Source: Alphaproteobacteria bacterium
GTDB taxonomy: Bacteria; Pseudomonadota; Alphaproteobacteria; Sphingomonadales; Rhodothalassiaceae
NCBI GenBank assembly: GCA_003694205.1
Contig: RFKS01000010.1
Coordinates: 1 to 6,454 of the forward strand
DNA length: 6,454 nucleotides
Reading direction: 5' to 3'
Part shown: positions 1-5,436 of the stretch, in pieces
Numbering within the stretch: the first letter of the stretch is position 1
How the letters are laid out: each line of letters starts with the position of its first letter
Notes under the pieces: model-generated
Seen by the model: the letters and a program-made list of their open reading frames with translations, nothing else
The model's database searches: none
What the model was told of the DNA's origin: nothing
Made by a program: the position numbers and the translations under genes

Positions 1-39
1 GCCGGCGAGGAACGCGCGCACAAGAACATGGACAAATAA
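1..39 (+). CDS. C-terminal end of an upstream gene (partial)
   Basis: The first frame from base 1 is open for 12 codons (AGEERAHKNMDK) and stops at TAA 37-39. The codons are GC-rich and the end is strongly charged, as a normal protein tail would be. The other two plus frames also stop nearby, so the choice rests on composition and on the clean end before the promoter region. The product cannot be identified from 12 residues. In many alphaproteobacteria the MBL gene at 1437 follows tatD; this tail is not recognisable as TatD. Confidence 0.35.
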   Translation, partial: AGEERAHKNMDK

Positions 40-99
40 GCGTCCCGCAATAACAAGCGGTTCGCGTATTTTCGTACAATTTCTTGCACAATGTTCTTG
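21..99. repeat. Interspersed direct and inverted repeats upstream of the promoter
   Basis: The word ACAAT followed by (G)TTCTTG occurs twice in tandem, at 76-86 and 88-99, and the second copy runs into the -35 box. In addition CAAGAACAT at 21-29 is the exact reverse complement of ATGTTCTTG at 91-99 (9 bp, 61-base gap). These could be weak regulator sites beside the -35 element. No T-run follows, so this is not a convincing terminator for the upstream gene. Confidence 0.35.
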
Positions 100-125
100 A
101 CATGCCTCCGCAGAGCGACTATATC
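97..125 (+). promoter_or_regulatory. Sigma70-type promoter of the two-gene cassette
   Basis: A perfect -35 hexamer TTGACA (97-102) is followed after exactly 17 bases by TATATC (120-125), which matches 4 of 6 positions of the TATAAT consensus. Transcription should start near 131-133, giving a leader of about 90 bases before the ATG at 222. This is the clearest promoter in the window and is probably strong, which suits tight repression through the palindrome directly downstream. Confidence 0.6.
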
Positions 126-128
126 CGG

Positions 129-165
129 CTCGTTGGCGCCTATCGGTGATCTGATCGCCAACGAG
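129..165. promoter_or_regulatory. 10-bp perfect inverted repeat at the predicted transcription start (operator or leader hairpin)
   Basis: CTCGTTGGCG at 129-138 is repeated as its exact reverse complement CGCCAACGAG at 156-165, with 17 bases between. It begins 3 bases after the -10 box, so it overlaps the expected start site. Bound as DNA it would block the promoter; transcribed it would form a 10-bp stem at the extreme 5' end of the mRNA. The next gene encodes a ribbon-helix-helix protein, a class that often represses its own operon, so an autoregulatory operator is the simplest reading, but this is inferred. A centre-to-centre spacing of 27 bp is wider than the usual adjacent RHH half-sites. 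Confidence 0.55.
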
Positions 166-221
166 AACCCCCAGTATATTACCGGCTCTAGGCCGGCACA
201 GCTATTGAAAGGAATTTGTAC

Positions 222-854
222 ATGACGTTGATCGAGACACAAGCGCTCCGTCTTCCGAGGTCGCTCCGGGACGCTGTCGAGGAGCTTTCCAAGGAAGAAG
301 GGAGCACCCCGAACGAATTCATCGTTATCGCTGTGGCTGAAAAGGTTGCCGCTCTCAGGACCGAAGCTTTCTTGCGCACGGCTCGGCAGGAACCGGCCAC
401 GAATCGCGGCCCCGGGGCTTCCGAAGAACGGGATAGTGAGGATCGCGCGCTGGACGGAGAACCTGACACCGCCGAAGCGGAACGGGGCCCGTGGGTTCCG
501 GATAAGCGCTATCTCGCGAAAGTACGAATGCAGAACAGTGCGAAAGGAGAACTGGCCCTCTATTTTCCCCATGAGATGGCGACGGATGCCGGGTGGAAGA
601 ATGGTGGCCCGATTATAATCTCGTTTTCGGACCATCCGGGGGAACGCTGGGTCGGTACTGTGACAACGGAGTCGAGCCATATGCCCTATTTGCGCACGAA
701 TGTCTTTTCTCGGGAAAATGGGTCCAAGCGTCCGGTCAGCGATCTGCTGCATCGCTCGAAACTGCAGGCGAGGGATTCTGTGCCCTGTACGATTGAGGGT
801 GACGGCACCGTTGTTCTCCGCACGTCAGAGGTGAAGCGTCGGGATAATCGTTAA
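222..854 (+). CDS. Ribbon-helix-helix (HicB/Arc-like) DNA-binding protein with an extra C-terminal domain
   Basis: This 210-residue protein is probably a DNA-binding regulator or antitoxin-like partner of the next gene. Residues 9-55 match the ribbon-helix-helix pattern of HicB-family antitoxins: a short strand (ALRLPRSL), a helix (AVEELSKEEG), then STPNEFIVIAVAEKVAAL. Residues 56-92 are a charged, Pro/Gly-containing linker, likely disordered. Residues 95-202 form a separate domain of alternating strands (LALYFPHEMA, GWKNGGPIIISF, ERWVGTV, DSVPCTIEGDGTVVL) that recalls B3-like or AbrB-like DNA-binding barrels; that assignment is tentative. ATG 222 is preferred because AAAGGA (208-213) lies 8 bases upstream; an in-frame TTG at 216 would be too close. 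The next gene starts 19 bases after the stop, so the two form an operon. GC content is lower than in the genes downstream. Confidence 0.85.
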   Translation: MTLIETQALRLPRSLRDAVEELSKEEGSTPNEFIVIAVAEKVAALRTEAFLRTARQEPATNRGPGASEERDSEDRALDGEPDTAEAERGPWVPDKRYLAKVRMQNSAKGELALYFPHEMATDAGWKNGGPIIISFSDHPGERWVGTVTTESSHMPYLRTNVFSRENGSKRPVSDLLHRSKLQARDSVPCTIEGDGTVVLRTSEVKRRDNR

Positions 855-873
855 CGCTGGGAAGGAATTGAAG

Positions 874-1440
874 ATGACCAAGAAATTTCCCTTCGGAGAC
901 CGCAAGGCGATTATTGATCTGGAGAAGGATTACTGGAACGTCATCACACGAGATGAGCGGGAGGCCGAGCGGAATCGCATCCCAGGCATCGTAAACCAGG
1001 CGGTAAAGCGTGGTTACCTGCTGAAGGACGAGTTCATTGAGATGGCGTGCTGGAAAAGTCGCCGACCCATTTCGTGGTACCAAAAGAACAGCGAGAGTAG
1101 GATCCAATCCCTGTCGAAGCGTGCCTTCCAGGCGAGGATCCGCGACGAAGCTTTGCGCGCTCTGGACGACCTTGAGGGCGTGGCCCTGCCGACGGCGACC
1201 GCGATTCTGCACTGGTTCAGGAAGGACACGCCCATCATTGATGTGCGGGTATGCGGCGCATTCGGAATTGAAGAACGAGTCGCGCGGTCGAAGACGTACA
1301 GCTACGGCTCCTATGCCGACCTTGCTGAGAGGATCATGGAGGAAGCGAAGCGTGTGGGTGTGACCCTGCGACAGATGGATCGTGCGCTTTGGGTTTGGGA
1401 CAAGACGAACAAGGGGCGCAAGGGCGGATCCTGCCGATGA
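874..1440 (+). CDS. HhH-GPD-type DNA-glycosylase-like protein, uncharacterised
   Basis: This 188-residue soluble protein resembles the core of HhH-GPD base-excision-repair glycosylases. Residues 98-113 contain a helix-hairpin-helix, LEGVALPTATAIL, and the following loop carries TPIIDVR with Asp123, the position of the catalytic Asp in EndoIII, OGG1 and AlkA. The site corresponding to the Schiff-base Lys of bifunctional enzymes is Pro106, so any activity should be monofunctional. There is no iron-sulfur Cys cluster. Upstream, WKSRRPISWYQKNS (61-74) and LSKRAFQA (80-87) look like family signatures of an uncharacterised group. At 188 residues it is shorter than typical EndoIII (about 210). ATG 874 has GAAGGA (861-866) 7 bases upstream, so an in-frame TTG at 868 is unlikely. 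Its stop overlaps the start of the MBL gene (ATGA, 1437-1440). Substrate is unknown. Confidence 0.85.
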   Translation: MTKKFPFGDRKAIIDLEKDYWNVITRDEREAERNRIPGIVNQAVKRGYLLKDEFIEMACWKSRRPISWYQKNSESRIQSLSKRAFQARIRDEALRALDDLEGVALPTATAILHWFRKDTPIIDVRVCGAFGIEERVARSKTYSYGSYADLAERIMEEAKRVGVTLRQMDRALWVWDKTNKGRKGGSCR

Positions 1441-2192
1441 TGAAGGTCACCGTCTTGGGCTGTGGTACCTCGACCGGGGTGCCGCGGCTGCCCGGGGACT
1501 GGGGGGTCTGCGATCCGCAGAATCCGAAGAACCGCCGGCGCCGTTCGTCGATCCTGGTGGAGGAGGGGGGCACGACCCTGCTTGTGGATTGCGGACCCGA
1601 CATGCGGGCGCAGCTCCTCGATGCCCGGGTCGCGCGCCTCGATGCCGTGCTTGTGACCCACGATCACGCCGATCACACCCACGGCATCGACGATCTGAGG
1701 GGCTACTACATGGCGCAACAGGCGGAGATCCCGCTCTATGCGGATGCGCACACGCTGGCCCGGCTCGAGACGCGCTTCGACTACATTTTCAGGAGCCGGC
1801 ATGGCTATCCGCCGATCTGCCGCGGGCACGTCATCGACGGGCCGTTCCGTGTCGGCGCGATCGAGGTCGTGCCCTTTCGCCAGATCCACGGCCGCATCTT
1901 CTCGCTCGGCTTTCGCTTTGGCGATGTCGCCTATTCCACCGATCTCAACGACCTGCCGGAAGAAAGTTTCGCGGCGCTCGAAGGCGTGCGGCTGTGGATC
2001 GTCGATGCCCTGCGCCCGCGCGAGCACCCGACGCACACGCATCTCGCGCAGACCCTGGACTGGATCGCACGACTCCGGCCCGAGCGCGCCATTCTCATTC
2101 ACATGAGCAATCAGCTCGACTATGCGACCCTGTGTCGGGAACTGCCGCAAGGCGTCGAGCCCGGCTTCGACGGACTCGTGATTGAGCTCTGA
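1437..2192 (+). CDS. MBL-fold metallo-hydrolase, PhnP-like (COG1235 type)
   Basis: This 251-residue cytoplasmic protein is a metallo-beta-lactamase-fold phosphodiesterase-type hydrolase that should bind two metal ions. The start MMKVTVLGCGTSTGVPR is the usual N-terminus of the family. The metal site is visible as THDHADH (His75, His77, Asp79, His80), with later ligands His151 (QIHG), Asp169 (YSTDLND) and His222 (LIHMSNQLDY). Length is normal. PhnP cleaves cyclic ribose phosphates in phosphonate breakdown, but no phn genes are here, so the substrate cannot be assigned. ATG 1437 and ATG 1440 are both possible; AGGGCGGA (1421-1428) favours 1437 by spacing. The ATGA overlap with the preceding gene implies translational coupling. 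GC content rises sharply compared with the cassette upstream. Confidence 0.94.
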   Translation: MMKVTVLGCGTSTGVPRLPGDWGVCDPQNPKNRRRRSSILVEEGGTTLLVDCGPDMRAQLLDARVARLDAVLVTHDHADHTHGIDDLRGYYMAQQAEIPLYADAHTLARLETRFDYIFRSRHGYPPICRGHVIDGPFRVGAIEVVPFRQIHGRIFSLGFRFGDVAYSTDLNDLPEESFAALEGVRLWIVDALRPREHPTHTHLAQTLDWIARLRPERAILIHMSNQLDYATLCRELPQGVEPGFDGLVIEL

Positions 2193-2231
2193 GTGCTTTT
2201 CAGGACTGCGTTGGCACCCTACATTGGAGGA

Positions 2232-2966
2232 ATGAGCGAAAGCCCCTGGAGCCGACCGCCGCGCGCGGGGCGCCGACCGAGGCCGCGAGGCGGGATGGTT
2301 CGCCGGCTTCTCTGGTGGCTGCTCGGCCTGCTCTTGCTGCTCGTTTTCCTCCGCTGGCTCTTTCCGGGCAGCGGCATCGACAGCCCAGGCGAGATTCTCG
2401 CTGTTGCCACGCTGGTCACCATCGGCAGCGCGCTGGTGCTCTCCCTGCGCCTGCATTACCGCGAATTCCTGCGCAATCTGGCGATCTGGAGTGCGATCAT
2501 CCTCGTCCTCGCCCTCGGCTATGCCTTCCGCCACGAGATTGGCTATCTCGGCGACCGGCTCGCCGGCGCCGCACGTCCCGCGCGCGGCTATGAGGCGGGC
2601 GAGGCGATGGTCTTCGAGCGCGACAGCGACGGCCATTTCCATATCGCGGCCGAGGTCGACGGCACGACCGTCACCTTCCTCCTCGACACGGGGGCGAGCC
2701 ACGTCATCCTGAGCGCCCGCGATGCCAGGCGCCTCGGTCTCGCACCGCCGGCGGACGCCTTCGTCGAGCGCTATCGTACCGGCAACGGCATCGTGCGCGC
2801 GGCCCCGGTCGTGCTGCGCCGGGTGCGAATCGGCGACATCGTTCTCGATGATGTGCGGGCGAGCGTCAGCGCCGGCGATTTCGGCGCGTCGGTCTTCGGC
2901 ATGTCCGCGCTCGCACGCCTCTCGGGCGTCGAGATGCGGGACGATCTTCTGATCCTGCGCCCCTGA
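2232..2966 (+). CDS. Membrane-anchored retropepsin-like aspartic protease (TIGR02281 type)
   Basis: This 244-residue protein is a clan AA aspartic protease with a membrane anchor. After a basic Arg/Pro-rich N-terminus it has three predicted membrane segments (about residues 24-44, 55-75 and 82-99), then a protease domain from about residue 125. The catalytic motif is FLLDTGASHVILS, with Asp152 in DTGA; the end, FGMSALARLSGVEMRDD, matches the second conserved block of the family. Such proteins carry one DTG and work as dimers, as retroviral proteases do. An odd number of membrane segments after a basic, cytoplasmic N-terminus would place the protease in the periplasm. The start is uncertain: ATG 2232 has GGAGG only one base upstream; GTG 2193 directly abuts the MBL stop; ATG 2295 would still keep the first membrane segment. 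It is likely co-transcribed with the MBL gene. Natural substrates are not known. Confidence 0.85.
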   Translation: MSESPWSRPPRAGRRPRPRGGMVRRLLWWLLGLLLLLVFLRWLFPGSGIDSPGEILAVATLVTIGSALVLSLRLHYREFLRNLAIWSAIILVLALGYAFRHEIGYLGDRLAGAARPARGYEAGEAMVFERDSDGHFHIAAEVDGTTVTFLLDTGASHVILSARDARRLGLAPPADAFVERYRTGNGIVRAAPVVLRRVRIGDIVLDDVRASVSAGDFGASVFGMSALARLSGVEMRDDLLILRP

Positions 2967-2979
2967 GCGCGCAGCTCAG
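2963..2979. terminator. Small hairpin spanning both stop codons of a convergent gene pair
   Basis: CTGAGC (2963-2968) and GCTCAG (2974-2979) form a perfect 6-bp stem with a 5-base loop. The TGA of the protease gene (2964-2966) and the TGA of the minus-strand gene (2976-2978) lie in opposite arms. The genes are only 9 bp apart, so a shared bidirectional stop signal would make sense, but there is no T-run on either side and the stem is short. Confidence 0.3.
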
Positions 2980-4631
2980 CGGCTCAGGTGGAGATTGGCA
3001 AGATCGTTGCCGATCGCCTGGAAGGCGGCCTGCAGATCGGAATTGCTGGGGGCGAGAAAGGCATTCGCCGCCCGTGAGGCGCAATTGCGGTAGATCTGCC
3101 GCAGATCCTCGGCCTGCTGGCTCGTCTCCGTCGCCACGCTGCCGAGGATGACTGTATAGACCTCAACCTTGTCGTGGCCGCCGGTGCCCCCCGCCTTCAT
3201 GGCGTAGCAGATCTTCTTCATGCGCTTGTTGAACTCGTTGACCGCATCCGCGGGATCGCTGACGCCGAGCCGGTTATAGGGATAGCCATAGGGCTGGAGC
3301 CGGCCATAGGCGGTGTAGGCGGTGGCGCCGATCTCGTTCTTGCCGTCGGTCATCATGATCAGCGCCTTGATCGTTTGCGGGTCGTTGTAGGGCACCGGGT
3401 TGGGGAAGGGCGGCGAGGGATCGAGCAACCGCCAGCCCCAGACGAGCCCGAGATTGCCGATCGTCCAGCCCTGCGGGTTGAGGTTGTTGGCGATATAGTT
3501 GGTGAGCGTCGTCTTCGAGCCGGTGAAGTTGAGAAGGCGCGCCGGGCAGTTGAGATTGGGGCCGTAGCCACCCGAAGGCAAATTGTACCGCTGCCAGTTG
3601 TTCGGGTTCATCGGGTCGCGGCGATAGCGTGGTCCCCAGCCCTGGCGATAGCTCTGGCCGAAGATGGTCTGCCGTTCGGGCGGGATCGAGGGCAGCACCG
3701 GCGGTGCCACATAGCCCGGATTGGTCGGATCCATGTTCGCGCCGGTGAAGGGAAGCTGGCGGTAAGGATTATAGTCCCACCAGGGCGAGGTGTAGTTCCA
3801 GTGCGGATAGATATAGGGCTTCCATTTTCCACCCACGCTGACCGGCGCGAGATTGGCGTCATAGGCGTCGGCCTCGAGGACCGTCTCGTCGTCGCTGAGC
3901 ACGCCCGGCGTCGAGCGCGCCTGCACGCAGCCGGCCCAGCGGCGGCCGTCATTGCCCTGGCTGCGCAGCTCCGGGGGCAGATTCGAAAAATCGATGAAAT
4001 CGTCACCGAGATCGCCGACATTCACCGCCTGGGAGTAGGGGACGATGGCGACGCTCAGCTTGTCGCTCGTCGCGTTGTTGCCGAACAGGATGTCGACCAG
4101 ATCCTGGGACGCCGTGCGTAGGGCCTCGATCTTGCCGTTCCAGCGCATCGAGCCCGTGACGTCGAGGACCATGACGAGCTGCAGCCCGAGATTCTCGCGT
4201 GTCACCTCGGCCGAGGTGCCGACATTGAATTCGTCGACATGCGCGATACTCATGAAGATGGTCGGTACCGTCGCCGTCGCGCTGACGCGCAGGCGGTCTG
4301 CCTTGCCGTCTTCCTGAATGACCTCGATATTGAGCGGGCTCAGGGTCGCATTCATGTAGCCGGCAGGGAAATTAGCGTTGAAATAGGCGCGGATATCGTC
4401 ATCGCGGGTCGGGCTGTTCATCACCCGGCCGCCGGCGAGCGCCGCCGCATCGAGCGCGGCGTTGAGCTTGGCGCGCATGAGATAGCCGCGCGCCATATCG
4501 GTGGCCATGCCGACGGCGACCAGCATGGGCACAAGCGCGACGGCGGTCCATGTGAGCATCGAACCCTGGCGGTTGCGCACAAGGCGGCGAAGACGCCTTA
4601 AGGCATTGGTCAAGCGAAGGCGTGACGGCAT
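2976..4631 (-). CDS. TadG-like Flp-pilus assembly protein with von Willebrand factor A domain
   Basis: This 551-residue protein is a TadG-type component of a Flp/tight-adherence pilus system, anchored in the inner membrane with a large periplasmic part. Residues 21-68 are the Tad-type N-terminal segment (hydrophobic stretch about 25-45, then ARGYLMRAKLNAALDAAALAGG). From about residue 150 a vWA domain follows: LVMVLDVTGSM gives the metal-site DxTxS (Asp157, Thr159, Ser161), and LIMMTDGKNE gives Asp429. Between them lies a long Trp/Tyr/Pro/Asn-rich insert (about 265-360). Cysteines at 235, 362, 475 and 517 may form disulfides. After Gly23 the fifth residue is Trp, not the Glu of processed pseudopilins, so cleavage by a prepilin peptidase is not expected. 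ATG 4631 is chosen because GAGGGAGAG lies just upstream on the minus strand; an in-frame ATG at 4694 has no such support. It diverges from the TadE gene. Confidence 0.92.
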   Translation of the reverse strand: MPSRLRLTNALRRLRRLVRNRQGSMLTWTAVALVPMLVAVGMATDMARGYLMRAKLNAALDAAALAGGRVMNSPTRDDDIRAYFNANFPAGYMNATLSPLNIEVIQEDGKADRLRVSATATVPTIFMSIAHVDEFNVGTSAEVTRENLGLQLVMVLDVTGSMRWNGKIEALRTASQDLVDILFGNNATSDKLSVAIVPYSQAVNVGDLGDDFIDFSNLPPELRSQGNDGRRWAGCVQARSTPGVLSDDETVLEADAYDANLAPVSVGGKWKPYIYPHWNYTSPWWDYNPYRQLPFTGANMDPTNPGYVAPPVLPSIPPERQTIFGQSYRQGWGPRYRRDPMNPNNWQRYNLPSGGYGPNLNCPARLLNFTGSKTTLTNYIANNLNPQGWTIGNLGLVWGWRLLDPSPPFPNPVPYNDPQTIKALIMMTDGKNEIGATAYTAYGRLQPYGYPYNRLGVSDPADAVNEFNKRMKKICYAMKAGGTGGHDKVEVYTVILGSVATETSQQAEDLRQIYRNCASRAANAFLAPSNSDLQAAFQAIGNDLANLHLSR

Positions 4632-4821
4632 CGTCGGACTCTCCCTCAGAGAGCGGAATTCGGCAGCCTGTTGATGCCATAGCGGTCTTGCCAAAAACTT
4701 AAGTAATCGCTCGAATTTTAATTAACTGACGGGCGATCGCTTACCATTTCTTCAGGTTTCTCTCCGAAATATGACAGGTTCCCGCATGATCGGGGAAATA
4801 TGCCCCGCGGAGTGAGGCCGC
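4632..4821. promoter_or_regulatory. Divergent AT-rich intergenic region with three 8-bp palindromes
   Basis: These 190 bases separate the minus-strand tadG-like gene from the plus-strand tadE pair and must hold promoters for both. The middle is AT-rich. ACTTAAGT (4697-4704), TTAATTAA (4718-4725) and GCGATCGC (4733-4740) are perfect palindromes within 44 bases and could bind a shared regulator. TTAA occurs three times, but never with the 7-base gap of a full CtrA site. A GACTC (GANTC) sequence at 4637-4641 lies between the minus-strand Shine-Dalgarno and its ATG. Confidence 0.5.
4688..4716 (+). promoter_or_regulatory. Candidate promoter for the tadE pair
   Basis: TTGCCA (4688-4693) is followed after 17 bases by TCGAAT (4711-4716), matching 5 of 6 and 4 of 6 consensus positions. 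A start near 4723 would leave a leader of about 100 bases before ATG 4822 and would place TTAATTAA at the start site. The match is modest and no comparable minus-strand promoter was found. Confidence 0.3.
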
Positions 4822-5436
4822 ATGTTGCAAATGCTGGCAAGATGGAATGGAGACCGCCGCGGCTCGGCGGCGATCGAGTTCGCGCTCGCCTTTCCCGTGA
4901 TTCTCGGGCTCACCATGGGAATCGTCGAGATCGCCCATATCGCGTTTGCCGAGAACACGCTCGAGGGAGCGGTGCGCGAGGCCTCGCGCCAGGGCGTCAC
5001 CGGCTATGTGCCGCAGGGCGGGACCCGCGAAGCCTATGTGCGCAGCCAAGTGCTCGACCGCATGGCCATGTTCGGCATCGAGGGTCCGGTCGAGATCGAC
5101 ACGCGGGTCTATGACAGCTTTGGCGATATTGGCGAGCCCGAACCTTACAGCGATGACAACGCCAATGGCAGCTATGACGCCGGTGAATGCTTCACCGACA
5201 TCAACCAGAATGGACAGTGGGATCCCGACATGGGCGCCGCCGGGCTCGGCGGCTCGGGGGCCATCGTTGTCTACCGCGCGATCGTGCGCTTGCGGCTGCT
5301 CACCCCGGTCTTTGCCTGGATGATCGGCGACAGTGCCAGCACGATCACACTCGATGCCGCCACCGCGGTGCGCAACGAACCGTTCAACCTGATCAAGCAG
5401 AGTCTCAAGGACGGGGCACCAACCGTATGCACGTAA
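4822..5436 (+). CDS. tadE: TadE-like pseudopilin with two EF-hand-like loops
   Basis: This 204-residue protein is a TadE-family minor pilin-like component of the Flp pilus machinery, held in the inner membrane with its body outside the cytoplasm. Residues 13-40 carry the prepilin-type pattern: basic RR, Gly14, then SAAIEF with Glu at the fifth position after the Gly, then a hydrophobic segment (ALAFPVILGLTMGIVEIAH). TadV-type peptidase cleavage after Gly14 is expected by analogy. NTLEGAVREASRQG is the usual follow-on helix. Residues 111-138 hold two Asp/Asn/Gly-rich loops resembling calcium-binding EF-hand loops, which are unusual decoration. Cys123 and Cys203 could pair. ATG 4822 has GAGG (4814-4817) just upstream. 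Its end overlaps the next gene by 10 bases, implying coupled translation. It faces away from the TadG-like gene. Confidence 0.92.
   Translation: MLQMLARWNGDRRGSAAIEFALAFPVILGLTMGIVEIAHIAFAENTLEGAVREASRQGVTGYVPQGGTREAYVRSQVLDRMAMFGIEGPVEIDTRVYDSFGDIGEPEPYSDDNANGSYDAGECFTDINQNGQWDPDMGAAGLGGSGAIVVYRAIVRLRLLTPVFAWMIGDSASTITLDAATAVRNEPFNLIKQSLKDGAPTVCT

Noticed and set aside
52..1418. Possible direct repeats flanking the cassette (AACAAGCGG near 52, AACAAGGGG near 1409)
   Set aside because: The match is only 8 of 9 bases with no extension, too weak to call attachment sites or a target duplication; no integrase or transposase is present.
1311..2702. Long reverse-strand open frame of 463 codons
   Set aside because: It lies antisense to the MBL and protease genes, is rich in Arg/Ala/Glu as GC-rich shadows are, and shows no family motif.
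3174..4121. Plus-strand open frame of 315 codons
   Set aside because: It is antisense to the vWA-containing TadG-like gene, whose motifs are clear, and its low-complexity composition is typical of a shadow.
4699..4747. Possible CtrA binding site upstream of tadE
   Set aside because: Three TTAA words and a TTACCAT are present, but none are spaced by 7 bases as in TTAA-N7-TTAA, and the half-site TTAACCAT is not exact.
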